Notes: generated by a model from the letters alone, not told the origin. A stretch of DNA of 64,000 nucleotides from Myxococcus qinghaiensis (GCF_024198215.1 NZ_JAKCFA010000013.1:186001-250000); one strand, 5' to 3'; counted from the first letter of the stretch, positions 43,515-54,498 are shown. Made by a program: numbers and translations.

Positions 43515-44408
43515 GGAAGCCCGCTGCTACGTCTATCTCCAGCTTCCGGGCACCCTGGACGTCGTCACCTGCGGGCTGTTCGTCCAGCAGGACAACGTCG
43601 GCCGCTTCGTCTACGGAAACAGCTACCTCGCCAATCCGCGTGCGGTCGAACTGGAGAAGTTCGAGCTCGCCCTGCGCTCGGGCACATTCGAAACGGCCAG
43701 GCTCGGCGGCATCTTTGGTGCCCTGCGCGACTCCTCACCCGATGCCTGGGGGCGCACGGTCATCGAACGGCAGCTCGGGCGCACGGCGCTGACCGAAGTC
43801 GACTTCCTGCTCCACTCCCCCGAGGACCGAGCGGGTGCGTTGTCCTGCTGGTGCGCCGGTTCGACCGGAAACGCCTTGAGGGCGAAGGCTACTTGCGGCA
43901 CCGCATGGTCAGCGCCCTGACGGTCCTCCGCGCCGACGAGAATCCGCTGGACCGCTCGAAATGGTCATACATCCGACTGGCGGATGAGCTGAAGCGCTGG
44001 GTGGGCCATCCCGACGAGGACCTGCGCGAGCTGTTCTCTCGGATGGTCTTCAACGCGCTCATCTCGAACGTGGATGACCATCCCCGCAACCATGCGCTGA
44101 TTGCCACCGGCTCGGAATGGAGCCTGTCTCCCGCCTATGACCTCACGCCCATGCCCCAGGCCAGCACCGAGCGGGACCTCGCCATGGAAGTGGGGAGCGC
44201 CCAGAATCGCCGCGCCAATCGCAACAACCTCTTGAGCGAATGCGGCCGCTTCCGCATGTCCCGCGAGGACGCCTCCCGCCTCATCGACAAGATGAAGGTC
44301 ACCGTGTCCGCCCGCTGGCGCGACGTCGTGAAGGAGTGCGGAGGCACGGAGGCTGACCTGAAAGCCATCGAGCGCGCGTTCGACTACGAAGGTTTTGAGT
44401 ACGACTGA
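43501..44408 (+). pseudogene. hipA-like toxin kinase, internal out-of-frame deletion
   Basis: The first part (43501 to about 43840) encodes the normal HipA N terminus: GGIFGALRDSSPDAWGR and EVDFLLHSPEDRAGAL. The frame then runs into out-of-frame sequence and stops at 43918-43920. From about 43842 the other frame resumes the HipA C terminus with VVLLVRRFDRKRLEGEGYLR, catalytic SNVDDHPRNHALI and SPAYDLTP, ending at 44408. Compared with a typical HipA of about 420 residues, about 140-150 residues are gone, including the usual GGARPK-type ATP loop and the nucleotide-binding Lys. Both the deletion and the frame change make a functional kinase unlikely. A sequencing error cannot explain the missing central segment. 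Confidence 0.82.
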
Positions 44409-44412
44409 CCCC

Positions 44413-44448
44413 CGGTGGGCGCGCGGCACCCGGCTCGCGCGCCCACCG
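44413..44448. terminator. Strong bidirectional hairpin
   Basis: A 13-bp perfect stem (CGGTGGGCGCGCG with its complement, 10-nt loop) lies between the convergent hipA remnant and the minus-strand lipoprotein gene and can end both transcripts. Confidence 0.7.
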
Positions 44449-44464
44449 TGAAACCACCGTCACC

Positions 44465-45937
44465 TCACAGCGGGCAGTTCGTCCCGCCGCCGCTGCTGAG
44501 ACCCGTCGGATACGTGATGGACCCGATGTACGACGGGTGGCACGGGTAGCACGCGGCCCCCACGTCGGGAGTGGTGACAGCCCCCGTGAAGACCTGGTCC
44601 GCCTGCCCCGCGCGCTTCACCGTCACCGAGTAGGGCACGGGGTTCTCCGACGACGCCGTCGGAGAGAAGCCCGCGGCCTTGAGGCAGATGTCATACGTGC
44701 CGTTCGGCGGCGTGTAACCCGGGTTCCAGACGACGTTCTCCGGCCCCCGCCGATTCGTCACGTCCTGCTCCAGCTCGCCCCCATCCGTGCTCGGCCCCGG
44801 CCCGCTGTTGTCGTAGTAGATGATTTTACCCGTGGGCGTCCGGACCACCAGGTCCGCATCCCCATCACGGCCCCACGTCGCGGTCACCTGCAGCGCGATG
44901 CCTCCGCCGCCGCCCGTGCACACCCCCGCCGTGCAGGTCTTCCCCGCCGCGCAGACGTTGCCGCAACCGCCGCAGTTGTGCTCGTCGGACGACGTGTCCA
45001 CGCACTGCGAGCCGCACTGGACTCGCGGCGGCGCGCAGGTCGCCGGCTGGCAGGTGTAGCTCCCCGGCGTATTCACACACGTCTCGCCCGGCGGGCAGTG
45101 GGCCGTCCCATTGGCGCACTCGTCGATGTCCGTACACGTCCAGCCGTCCCCCATGTAGCCCGGCTTGCACGTGCAGGTGTAGCTGCCCGGCGTGTTCGTG
45201 CAGTAGGCGTTCGGCGAGCACTGCGCCGTGCCGTTGGTGCACTCGTTCACGTCCTGGCAGACGCTGGGCTGGCCCTGACAGGTGTACCCCGGCTCCACCG
45301 CGCACTGGGCGCTACAGCCGTCGCCCGCCATGCGGTTGCCGTCATCACAGCCCTCGCCCGTACCCACCATGCCGTCGCCACAGACCGCCGTGCCCACCAT
45401 GCTCGTCGCCTCCACCGCGTCAATCTGGAGGAGCACGAGCACCCCGGCGCGCAGCCTCACGTAGCGGTAGGGCGTGGCGTTGCTGAAGGCCACAATCGTC
45501 GAGTGTGACCCCAACCCCAAATCCAACAACTGCGCCTGTCCCGTGGAGATGATGCTCCGGTCCGCGCGCAGGAACTCCACCTGCGCCACCACTGCCACGT
45601 TCAGCCCCTGGTAATAGATGCGCAGCGGCCCGGTCCCCTCTTCCCCCACGCCCATGTCCAGCGTGAGCGAGGCCCCCAGCAGACCCAGGAAGGTGGCCAC
45701 GGTCCCGTTCGGAGCACCCACCGCGTTCTGGGGGTTGTTCACACCGAGCAGACCGTCCTGGAGCGCTGCATTGGCATACGGGTCGCCCGCGAACGCGGAC
45801 ACCTCGTTCGAAGTCTCAGCATCGAAGAACACTTCTTCATCAGGGCTGGCGCCACATGCACCGAACGCACCGACAACGACGAACGCCAGGGCCGCGCTCA
45901 ACCAGCGCGTCATAGACACACCGCGACTGACTTTCAT
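44465..45937 (-). CDS. Lipoprotein with DUF4215, EGF-like and DUF2135 (YfaP-like) domains
   Basis: A 490-aa lipoprotein; ATG 45937 follows GGAGCGG. Lipobox FGAC (Cys about 22). An N-terminal galactose-binding-like domain with GVGEEGTGPLRIYYQGLNV and [12 protein letters not shown] is shared with three other genes here. Then DUF4215 (CGDGMVGTGEGCDDGNRM), two Ca-binding EGF-like domains (NECTNGTAQCSPNAYC; DECANGTAHCPPGETC), a Cys cluster, and a DUF2135/YfaP-like tail (ATWGRDGDADLVVRTPTG). The C terminus ends GGGTNCPL. Exported, disulphide-rich; probably a surface Ca-dependent adhesion protein. The role is inferred. Confidence 0.85.
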   Translation of the reverse strand: MKVSRGVSMTRWLSAALAFVVVGAFGACGASPDEEVFFDAETSNEVSAFAGDPYANAALQDGLLGVNNPQNAVGAPNGTVATFLGLLGASLTLDMGVGEEGTGPLRIYYQGLNVAVVAQVEFLRADRSIISTGQAQLLDLGLGSHSTIVAFSNATPYRYVRLRAGVLVLLQIDAVEATSMVGTAVCGDGMVGTGEGCDDGNRMAGDGCSAQCAVEPGYTCQGQPSVCQDVNECTNGTAQCSPNAYCTNTPGSYTCTCKPGYMGDGWTCTDIDECANGTAHCPPGETCVNTPGSYTCQPATCAPPRVQCGSQCVDTSSDEHNCGGCGNVCAAGKTCTAGVCTGGGGGIALQVTATWGRDGDADLVVRTPTGKIIYYDNSGPGPSTDGGELEQDVTNRRGPENVVWNPGYTPPNGTYDICLKAAGFSPTASSENPVPYSVTVKRAGQADQVFTGAVTTPDVGAACYPCHPSYIGSITYPTGLSSGGGTNCPL

Positions 45938-46302
45938 GTTCCGCTCCATTCCATTCAGCTGACGAGACGCAGCGCTCCGGCGAAACCATCCACCTGGAGC
46001 ACCCGCCTTGCGTATGAAACGCATGAAAGGTTTTTCCCTGAGTTCCGCCCTCAACTTGCCTGCTTTACCCGTGTTCCAGCCGACACGCCCGTCGAGAAAG
46101 GTCGGCATTGGGCGAGCCAGTAAACACCCATCCCGCCAAAAGCATGACACGCTTTCCATGGGTGTCCTTGGCCCCTCGGGGTCTGGACAAGCCATGCGTC
46201 GGCCTCCACCCGGCACTCCGAGACAGGGTTCCCAGTGGACCCACCACCGGCCCGCATGGGGCAACATCCCCTCGCGGACCGGTGTCTGTCATTTCTCGTG
46301 TC
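45938..46302. other. Intergenic region between two lipoprotein paralogs
   Basis: 365 bp with no supported gene. It holds the upstream region of the 44465-45937 gene and, at 46246-46283, a terminator for the next gene. Short sequence blocks (e.g. the CCCGTGTTCCAGCCGACA stretch at 46067-46085) recur upstream of the 46303 gene near 47730, so the duplication that made these paralogs included flanks. Confidence 0.5.
46246..46283 (-). terminator. Nested hairpin terminator of the 46303 gene
   Basis: ACCGGCCCGC pairs with GCGGACCGGT (one mismatch), enclosing a GGGG-CAACAT-CCCC stem. It starts 19 bp past the stop on the minus strand. A near copy is at 47887-47918. Confidence 0.6.
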
Positions 46303-47598
46303 TCAAGGATAGGAAATGGACCCGACGTATGCGGGCTCGGTGGGCAGGCACAGCTGGACGGACCTGCTCTGGGTGACGACGCCGGCGAAGTCGAGGTCCG
46401 GCTGGCCGGGGCGCCTCACTCGGACGTTGTAGTTCACGGGAGCCGCGGGGCTCGGAGACGGGTTGAAGGCGCCCACCCGGAGGCAGATGTTGTAGGTGCC
46501 TCTGGGAGGCGACCGGTCCGACGCCCAGAAGATGTTCTCCGGCCCGTCACCCGTCCTGTCATCCACGTCGAACTGGCCGAAGTCGGTGTCCTCGTTGGGG
46601 CCCTTGTTGTTGTAGAAGATGCGCTTGCTCGTGGGCGTAATCACGAAGAGGTCCGCGTCACCCTCGCGGCTCCAGGTCGCGGTGAACTGGAGGTGGCCCG
46701 CGCCCAGGCACACGCCGGAGGAGCAGGTCTTCCCCGCGCCGCAGACATTGCCGCAGGCGCCGCAGTGGCTGTTGTCGGTGTTCGGGTCGACACAGGCCTC
46801 GCCGCAGACGATGCGCGGCGGCATGCAGGCGGCATCCTCGCACTCGAAGCCTCCCTGCGTGTTGACACAGACCTCTCCCGGCGCGCACGTGTCCGTGCCC
46901 AGGGCACACTCGTCGAGGTCCACGCAGACGCTCGGCGCTCCCGCGCAGGTGTAGCCGGGCTCCACCTGGCAGACGCTGTCGCAGCCGTCTCCAGAGAGCG
47001 GGTTGTCGTCGTCACAGGCCTCGTCCCCGCCCAACACGCCGTCACCGCAGAAGGGCCGGAGGGACGTCTCCACCGCATCCACCAGGTAGAGCGCGCTCGG
47101 CACGCCTCGCAGGCGCACGTAGCGGTAGGGCTCGTTGCCCGAGTACCTCACCACCGCCACATGGGTCCCCGGGCCTGGCTCCACCATGCGCAACGGGCTG
47201 GAGCTGATGGGGGTCCTCCCATCCGCCTTCACGAAGTCCACCTGGGCCGCCCGCGCCACGTTCAGACTCTGGTAATGGACGCGCAGGTCGCCGGTGCCCT
47301 CCTCGCCCTGCCCCAGGTCCAGCACCAGCGCCGAATTGAGCAGGCCCAGCACCGTCGCCACCTGCCCGTCCGGTGCTCCCAGCGCTCTGCTCGGGTGGAG
47401 CACCGCGGCCGTGGTGCCCGACGCCACCGCGTCCGCATACGAATCCCACGCCAACGCGGACACCTCGCTCGAAGGCTCGGCCTCCAGGAGCGCTTCATCC
47501 TTGGGACCGACGCCGCACGCACCGAACGCACCGACAACGACGAACACCAGGGCCGCGCGCAATCCGCGCGACACCGAGACATCACGACGGGCTTTCAT
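46303..47598 (-). CDS. Lipoprotein with DUF4215 and DUF2135-like domains, second paralog
   Basis: A 431-aa lipoprotein from ATG 47598; lipobox FGAC. The parts follow the 44465 gene: signal, N-terminal domain with [19 protein letters not shown] and [14 protein letters not shown]4215 (CGDGVLGGDEACDDDNPL), one EGF-like domain (DECALGTDTCAPGEVC), a CGxCGNVC cluster, then the YfaP-like DUF2135 region (ATWSREGDADLFVITPTS; GPENIFWASDRSPP) ending YVGSISYP. It lacks the second EGF domain of its neighbour. Function inferred as for the neighbour. Confidence 0.85.
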   Translation of the reverse strand: MKARRDVSVSRGLRAALVFVVVGAFGACGVGPKDEALLEAEPSSEVSALAWDSYADAVASGTTAAVLHPSRALGAPDGQVATVLGLLNSALVLDLGQGEEGTGDLRVHYQSLNVARAAQVDFVKADGRTPISSSPLRMVEPGPGTHVAVVRYSGNEPYRYVRLRGVPSALYLVDAVETSLRPFCGDGVLGGDEACDDDNPLSGDGCDSVCQVEPGYTCAGAPSVCVDLDECALGTDTCAPGEVCVNTQGGFECEDAACMPPRIVCGEACVDPNTDNSHCGACGNVCGAGKTCSSGVCLGAGHLQFTATWSREGDADLFVITPTSKRIFYNNKGPNEDTDFGQFDVDDRTGDGPENIFWASDRSPPRGTYNICLRVGAFNPSPSPAAPVNYNVRVRRPGQPDLDFAGVVTQSRSVQLCLPTEPAYVGSISYP

Positions 47599-47940
47599 GG
47601 TTCGCTCCCTTCGCTCGACGGACCGGACGTGGCCCTGGGGTGAAGACCTCTCCCAGGGCCCTCCGTCGAGACATGGAACGCATGAAGAATTCATTCCGGC
47701 GAGCAGGGCCCCCTTCTCCACGGACCCGCCCGTGTCCCAGCCGACAGCGCATGCGTCATGTGTCGCGGAGGCGCGCGCCAGTCGACATCCGCGCGAGTGC
47801 CACCGTCAGGCTCGATACATGCGAGCCTTTTCGAGCGGACGTCCGCCAGTCCCGGGGGGCAGGGGCTGCCCCGTCCATCGACCACAGGCCCGCGCGGGGC
47901 GACCTCCCCTCGCGGGCCGGTGCCTGCCATTACGCGTGTC
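47599..47940. other. Intergenic region between paralog and pseudogene
   Basis: 342 bp without a supported gene. It contains the upstream region of the 46303-47598 gene and the terminator at 47887-47918. It shares short blocks with 45938-46302, as expected of a duplicated unit. Confidence 0.45.
47887..47918 (-). terminator. Nested hairpin terminator of the pseudogene copy
   Basis: GGCCCGCG and CGCGGGCC pair, enclosing GGGG-CGACCT-CCCC. The design and distance (23 bp past the stop) match the terminator at 46246-46283. Confidence 0.6.
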
Positions 47941-48426
47941 TCAAGGATGGGTCACGGAGCCGACGTAGGCAGGGTCGCCGGGAATGCAGCTCTGGATGTC
48001 CGGGCGCGCAGTGGACGTTCCGGAGAAATTGACATCCGGCTGGCCCAGAAGATGTTCTCCGGCCCGTCCCCCCGACGTGTGTCATCCACGTCCAGTTGGC
48101 CGAAAGTGGTTGCTGTCCGTGCGCGGGTCGACGCAGGTTTCGCCGCAGACGAGACGCGGCGGCTCGCAAACAGGCTCTTCGCACTCGAAGCCTCCGGGCG
48201 TGTTGACGCAAACCTCTCCCCACGTACACGTGTCCGTGCAGACGCTCGGCTGTCCCGCGCAGGTGTAGCCAGTCTCCACCTGACAGACGCTGCTGCAGCC
48301 GTCCCCCAAGAGCGGGTTGCCGTCGTCACAGACCTCGGCTCCGCCCCGCACGCCGTCACCGCGGAAGGGATGGATGGATGTCTCCATCGCGTCCACCAGG
48401 TAGACGGCGAGCAGCGGGCCTGTGCG
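47941..48426 (-). pseudogene. Degraded DUF4215/DUF2135 lipoprotein copy
   Basis: Fragments of the paralogous lipoprotein remain on the minus strand. The start is missing: the copy begins in the LLAVYLVDAMETSIHPF region at 48426. DUF4215 (RGDGVRGGAEVCDDGNPLLG), part of the EGF-like domain (GEVCVNTPGGFECEEP) and RLVCGETCVDPRTDSNHF follow in one frame, the DUF2135 piece (FGQLDVDDTRRGDGPENIF) in a second frame, and a terminal piece GQPDVNFSGTSTARPDIQS, ending AYVGSVTHP, in a third. At least two internal deletions separate these. The first Cys of the DUF4215 unit is Arg. No full-length product is possible. Confidence 0.85.
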
Positions 48427-48528
48427 AGGGCACCATGGACAAACATCCGCCCCCCATGCCTGTCATTGCCCGCACTGGCGCCCGGCCCGCATCCACGCTC
48501 CGATGCGGGCTCCCTCCGACAAAGACAG

Positions 48529-49065
48529 TCAGCGGGCGCGACGACGCCAGCCGCCCAGGAGCGCCAGCACCCCCGCGAGCGCAATCCCTCCCGGCGAGGA
48601 GGAGCAGCCCTCCGAGGACTCCTTCTCCGTCACGCACGACACGCTCGCGGAGACGACGAGGTCGCGCTCCTGGCCATCGACGGAGACGGTGAAGGTCTCC
48701 TCCTCGTAGCGCTCTTCCACGCCCCACATCATGGACACGGACTGTCCGCGTCCACCCGCGAAGTGAAAGGAGGCCTCCTCGTTCGGCTGGAGCACCTGGT
48801 CACACAGCCCGTCCGCGCAATCGACGAGTGGCCAGTCCACCAACGTCACGGGCGTGTCGCAGGCATTGCGGACCGTGCTCGCGCCACAGCTCGAATAGGC
48901 GGCGATGATGAGACATGGCATCTCGGACACCACGCTCTGACGGTCGGTGACGCAGTCACACGGGTCGCTCTCCGCGTGGGCCGCCAGCGCCCCACCCAAC
49001 CCCATCAGCAGCAGCCACCCCAGCCATGCGGTCCCGTTCAGGGGCCAGAAAGTCTTCGCTCGCAT
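48529..49065 (-). CDS. MYXO-CTERM anchored secreted protein
   Basis: A 178-aa protein from ATG 49065 (RBS GGAGGT). Signal peptide (WLGWLLLMGLGGALAAHA), a beta-rich body with paired Cys (CDCVTDR, PCLIIAAYSSCG, RNACDTP, VDCADGLCD), then the MYXO-CTERM tail: GCSSSPG, a hydrophobic helix (GIALAGVLALLGG) and WRRRAR. This tripartite tail is the substrate of the myxosortase system that sorts and lipidates proteins to the cell surface. The body has no recognised domain. Confidence 0.85.
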   Translation of the reverse strand: MRAKTFWPLNGTAWLGWLLLMGLGGALAAHAESDPCDCVTDRQSVVSEMPCLIIAAYSSCGASTVRNACDTPVTLVDWPLVDCADGLCDQVLQPNEEASFHFAGGRGQSVSMMWGVEERYEEETFTVSVDGQERDLVVSASVSCVTEKESSEGCSSSPGGIALAGVLALLGGWRRRAR

Positions 49066-49173
49066 CCCGCGTACCTCCGTCACGACGTGCTGGCCCCCGC
49101 GAGGCACGCATCCTGGCGTGCGACGCGGTGGAAGACCAAACCATCATTGACGGAGGCAACTACCCGGGCGCGG

Positions 49174-49809
49174 CTACTTGGTGCCGAAGAGCCGGTCTCC
49201 CGCGTCACCCAGGCCCGGGAGGATGTAGCCGTGCTCGTCGAGGCGCTCGTCCACCGCGGCGGTGTACACGTGCACGTCCGGGTGGTGCTCCCTCAGGTTG
49301 CGCAGGCCCTCCGGACACGCCAGGAGACAGACGAAGCGCAGCGAGCCGGGCTTGCTCTTCTTCAGCCGCTGGAGCGCCGCCACCGCGGAGTTGCCCGTGG
49401 CGAGCATCGGGTCACACACCACCACGTCGCGGTCCGCGAGCTGCCCCGGCACCCGGTAGTAGTACTCCACCGGCGTCAGCGTCTCCGGGTCCCGGTACAG
49501 GCCGATGTGGCCCACGCGCGCGGAGGGCACCAGTTGGAGCATGCCGTCGAGGATGCCCTGGCCGGCGCGCATGATGGCCACCAGCACCAGCTTCTTGCCC
49601 TCCAGCACCGGCGCCTTCATGGGCGCCATGGGCGTTTGAATCTCCTCGTCGCGGACCTTCAAGTCGCGCAGCGCTTCGTACGCCAGCAGCAGGGAGATTT
49701 CCTGGAGCAGCGCCCGGAAGGAGGCGGTGCTCGTCTCCGCGCGGCGCATCAACGTCAGCTTGTGCTTCACCAGCGGATGGTCCACCACGGTGCAGTTGGG
49801 GAACTCCAT
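49174..49809 (-). CDS. upp: Uracil phosphoribosyltransferase
   Basis: A 211-aa UPRT with the type I phosphoribosyltransferase signature [13 protein letters not shown] (PRPP loop, about residues 128-140), the uracil-binding end [10 protein letters not shown], and YYYRVPG. It converts uracil and PRPP to UMP. It is the last gene of a minus-strand operon with DUF1688, a GCHII-like protein and an aldehyde dehydrogenase, which points to a role in feeding uracil into the URC-type ring-opening pathway as well as to salvage. ATG 49809 is preceded by GGGAGGACGC. Confidence 0.93.
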   Translation of the reverse strand: MEFPNCTVVDHPLVKHKLTLMRRAETSTASFRALLQEISLLLAYEALRDLKVRDEEIQTPMAPMKAPVLEGKKLVLVAIMRAGQGILDGMLQLVPSARVGHIGLYRDPETLTPVEYYYRVPGQLADRDVVVCDPMLATGNSAVAALQRLKKSKPGSLRFVCLLACPEGLRNLREHHPDVHVYTAAVDERLDEHGYILPGLGDAGDRLFGTK

Positions 49810-49837
49810 TGCGTCCTCCCTCTTTGGTCAGCGGTTG

Positions 49838-51041
49838 TCAGAACACCGTTCCATCGCTCTCCACGCGAATCGGTGGCACGCCTCCGGGACGTCGCTCGGC
49901 GGCGACCTTGCGGCCCGCCGTCCACGTCCCGCCTTGCAGCACCTTCGCCAGCGGCAGCTCCTCCGCGGTCATCCCCAGCCGGCCTCGCACCAGCGCTCCC
50001 ACGCGGTCCAGCAGCGCCACCGTCAGCGCGCGCCACTCGACGATGGGCTCCTCGCTCGGGTGCAGTGCCTCCTGGGTGAGCCGCGCGTCCCTGGGCACCA
50101 GCACGCCCAGGTCCACGAAGAGGCCGCCGTTGCGGTACTCGGGCAGGCCGGTGAGGCCGTCCAGCTCCACCACCCGCACACCCGCCTCCGCCAAGGGCTC
50201 CACCAGCGAGTACGTCAGCCACTGCGACAGCTTGTGGAAGGGCACCAGCGCGTCCACGCTCTCCACCGGGCCCAGCGCGGAGTGCGGCCACACGTCGCCC
50301 AGGTTCACCGCGTCCACCATCACGCGGCCGGGCCAGATGGGGCCCAGCGTCTCCAGCACCACGCCGAGCAGCTCCGAGCCCCTCACGCTCCGCCCCTGCG
50401 CGGCGACGATGTCGTGCAGCGTGCCGGGCCGAGGCAGCACGCGCGACAGGCCGTGCATCAGGTGCAGCCGTCCGTCCAACCCATCCAGCGGATTCTCATC
50501 GGAGACCTGGAGACCTTGCGCCAGCGCCTCGCGCGACAGGCGCCCCAGCGCCTCGGAGTCCGCGCGCAGCGGCCGGTCCGGGTCCGAGGAGAAGACGCCG
50601 TCCATGAACATGCGGAAGCTGGCCACCGCCAGCCCCTCCGAGCGCGCCCACGTCGCGCCGCCCTGCTCGCGGTAGCTCCACTTGGGGCCGCTGCCCGCGT
50701 CCAGGAGCACGCTCACCACCGCCAGGTCCAGCTTCGCCCGCGCGCGCTCCTGCGGCGTGGCGTCCTTCAGCCGCGCCTCCAGCTCCGCCACGCGCTGGAC
50801 GCCGCCCGCGTCGAAGTGGCGCCAGCGGCTGTGCACGGGGATGTCCAGCGTGGGGTACGCCTCGCGCGTCACGCTCAGCACGGTGTCGACGACCACCGGC
50901 AGCCGCGAGGGCTCCACCCGGAAGTGCGCCAGCTTGCCGGCCAGTCCCAAATCCAGGAGCTGGTGGCAGCGCTCGCGGATGGCGGCCGGCGTGCGCAGCC
51001 ACGCCACCGCCGGAGACACATCCGCCCTGGCCAGCGGCTGC

Positions 51042-51049
<8 letters not shown>
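49838..51049 (-). CDS. DUF1688 (URC4-like) uracil catabolism protein
   Basis: A 403-aa protein from ATG 51049; a GTG at 51058 is too close to the RBS. It matches the DUF1688 family (URC4 of yeasts). Conserved pieces include KWSYREQGGATWARSEGLAV, LDGLDGRLHLMHGLSRVL and WLTYSLVEPLAEAGV. URC4 is required for uracil degradation by the URC pathway; its chemistry has not been settled. The reading frame overlaps the URC1-like stop by 8 bp. Coupling with URC1-like and upp genes is strong evidence for the pathway. Confidence 0.88.
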
Positions 51050-52289
<1,240 letters not shown>

Positions 52290-52352
52290 GGGAGCGCCCT
52301 CCTTGCGGGCGCGTTTTTGGAGCTCGGGCGAAGCGGACTTGAGGGCGCGCGC

Positions 52353-53849
52353 TCAGCTCATCCAGGAGCCGTCGGTGCGCGCCGACCACTTGCGGGTGAC
52401 CTTCTTGAGCTGCGTCCAGAAGTCGAGGCCGGACGGCCCGGTGATATCTCCGTGGCCGAAGCGAGACTCGCCGGTGCCGCCAAAAGAAAAGGGCTCACGC
52501 GGGACGGGGACGCCCACGTTGACGCCCACCATGCCCGCGCGCACGCCCTCCACCACCGTCTGCGCCACCGCGCCGCTGGTGGTGAAGATGGACGCCGCGT
52601 TGCCGTAGGACGAAGCGTTCTCCACCGCGAGCGCCGCGGACAGCGTGGGCACCCGGATGATGGACAGCACCGGGCCGAACAGCTCGCGCCGCGCGGCCTC
52701 CATGTCCGGCTTCACGTGGTCCAGGATGGACGGACCCAGCCAGTGGCCGCCCGCCCACGCCTCGCCCTTGGGACGGCGACCGCGCCCGTCGAGCACCAGC
52801 CTGGCGCCCTCCGACGTGGCCTTGTCGATGGCCGTCTCCAGCCTGTCCACCGCGCCCCGGTCGATGAGGGCGCCCATGCCCGGGCCCACTTCGATGTTGC
52901 CCGCGCGGCGGACGATATCCGCCAGCAGCGACTCCACGTTGCCCACCGCCAGCACCACGCTGCCGGCCATGCAGCGCTGCCCCGCGCAGCCGGTGAACGA
53001 GTCCACCACGGCCTGCGCCGTCAACTCAGGGTCCGCGTCCGGGGCGACGATGAGGTGGTTCTTCGCGCCCCCCAGCGCCAGCACCCGCTTGCCGCGCTTG
53101 CTGCCCTCCACATAGAGGTGCCGCGCCACCGCGGACGAGCCGACGAAGGCCAGCGCCTTCACGTCCTCGTGCGCCACCAGCGCGTCCACCGCCTCCTTGC
53201 CACCGTGGACGAGGGAGAAGACGCCGGGCGGATAGCCCGCCTCCAGCATCAGCTCGCCGAGCGCGCACGCGGTGAGGGGCACCTTCTCCGACGGCTTGAG
53301 GACGAAGACGTTGCCCAGCGTCACCGCGATGGGGAACATCCACATGGGCACCATCGCCGGGAAGTTGAAGGGCGTGATTCCCGCGACGACGCCCAGCGGC
53401 TCGCGGCGCAGCTCACACGTGACGCCCCGGCTGACCTCCATGTGCGCGCCGCTGTCCAGGTTCTGCAGGGACAGCGCGAACTCGCACACCTCGATGCCCT
53501 TGAGCAGTCCGGCGCGCGCCTCCGCCACCGTCTTGCCCGCCTCGCTCGCGGCCAGGTTGGCCAGTCGCGGCAGGTGCTGCTCCAAGAGATACCGGAAGCG
53601 GAAGAGCAGCTGGGTGCGCTCACGCAGCGACGTGGCGGCCCACTGAGGCGCCGCGGCCCGCGCGGCCTCCACCACCTGGGCTACACCCGCGGCGGAGGTG
53701 AGTGGAACTCGGCCAATGACGGTGCCGGTGTACGGACTGCGTACGTCCAGCAGTTGCGCGCCGTGCGGCACCAGCCACTCGCCGCCCACCAGGTTTCGAC
53801 ACGGAACGACGCTCTCGGGAAGCTCAACGAACGACAAGCGCACCCCCAT
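52353..53849 (-). CDS. mmsA: (Methyl)malonate-semialdehyde dehydrogenase, CoA-acylating
   Basis: A 498-aa aldehyde dehydrogenase. Motifs: NAD site GITPFNFPAMVPMWMFPIA, FVGSSAVARH, ALGGAKNHLIVAPDAD, the catalytic Cys in GQRCMAGSVVLA, and FSFGGTGESRFG. The NHLIV and GQRCMA pattern is that of MmsA rather than generic ALDHs. In this operon it would take malonate semialdehyde, the expected C3 product of uracil breakdown, to acetyl-CoA. No good RBS is seen before ATG 53849. It is the first gene of the operon; the gap to the next gene is 63 bp. Confidence 0.88.
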   Translation of the reverse strand: MGVRLSFVELPESVVPCRNLVGGEWLVPHGAQLLDVRSPYTGTVIGRVPLTSAAGVAQVVEAARAAAPQWAATSLRERTQLLFRFRYLLEQHLPRLANLAASEAGKTVAEARAGLLKGIEVCEFALSLQNLDSGAHMEVSRGVTCELRREPLGVVAGITPFNFPAMVPMWMFPIAVTLGNVFVLKPSEKVPLTACALGELMLEAGYPPGVFSLVHGGKEAVDALVAHEDVKALAFVGSSAVARHLYVEGSKRGKRVLALGGAKNHLIVAPDADPELTAQAVVDSFTGCAGQRCMAGSVVLAVGNVESLLADIVRRAGNIEVGPGMGALIDRGAVDRLETAIDKATSEGARLVLDGRGRRPKGEAWAGGHWLGPSILDHVKPDMEAARRELFGPVLSIIRVPTLSAALAVENASSYGNAASIFTTSGAVAQTVVEGVRAGMVGVNVGVPVPREPFSFGGTGESRFGHGDITGPSGLDFWTQLKKVTRKWSARTDGSWMS

Positions 53850-54087
53850 AAAATTCGGGTGAGGACGTGCACCTCATCGTATCCGGGAATGCAGACAGAT
53901 CGGCAACCCACCCCCCAGAAAGCCTGTCAGTCCTGCAGCCGAGTGTCCGGCACCCGAGCACTTCCCTGTCGGAAAGAGGACCCGCTCTCGCGAGGCTTCA
54001 CCGCGCTTCAATGCATGGCGTCATGAAGGCCGCGATGCGTCATGGATTGCCAGGGGTGCGAGTGGACTCAGGTGGGAGCGCCAGGGC

Positions 54088-54498
54088 TCAAGCGCGGGCG
54101 GCGGGGCCGAGAAAGGCGCGCAGCCGGGTGAGGACGGCGGCGTCCTCGTCGTCGTGGGGGCGGCCCAGGGCGCGGGATTCCGCATACAGCGCGAGCGCGT
54201 AGTGGAAGCGCGCGGTGGCGGTCCGCGGGTCGCCCTGGTCCTGGTGCAGCTCTCCGTCCTCGGCCACCAGCCGCGCCAGGATTTTCACCCGCATGGGGTC
54301 TCCCAGCATCCGCGAGGTGGAGGCGGCGTCCACCATCAGCAGGGCGTCGTACTCCATGCCCAGCGTGTCCAACGCGGTGGAGCGGATGAGTCCCGCCGCC
54401 TCGGCGAAGCGCTTCTCCTGGCGAGCCTTGAGGAGGCGGGCCAGGGCGGCGGCGAACTGCTCGACGAGGCGCTCGATGTAGTCCTTGCGGATGGACAT
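54088..54498 (-). CDS. DUF6483-like small helical protein
   Basis: A 136-aa protein from ATG 54498 (MSIRKDYIERLVEQFAAALA). The start and the long amphipathic helices match DUF6483-type proteins. No RBS is clear and upstream in-frame codons to 54549 are Pro-rich, which is the reason for choosing 54498. It is divergent from the TssB-TssC fusion gene with 186 bp between them. Function unknown. Confidence 0.65.
   Translation of the reverse strand: MSIRKDYIERLVEQFAAALARLLKARQEKRFAEAAGLIRSTALDTLGMEYDALLMVDAASTSRMLGDPMRVKILARLVAEDGELHQDQGDPRTATARFHYALALYAESRALGRPHDDEDAAVLTRLRAFLGPAARA

Noticed and set aside
44413-44448. Recombination or attachment site beside the hipA remnant
   Set aside because: It is a simple perfect hairpin between convergent genes; no integrase, tRNA or target duplication is near.
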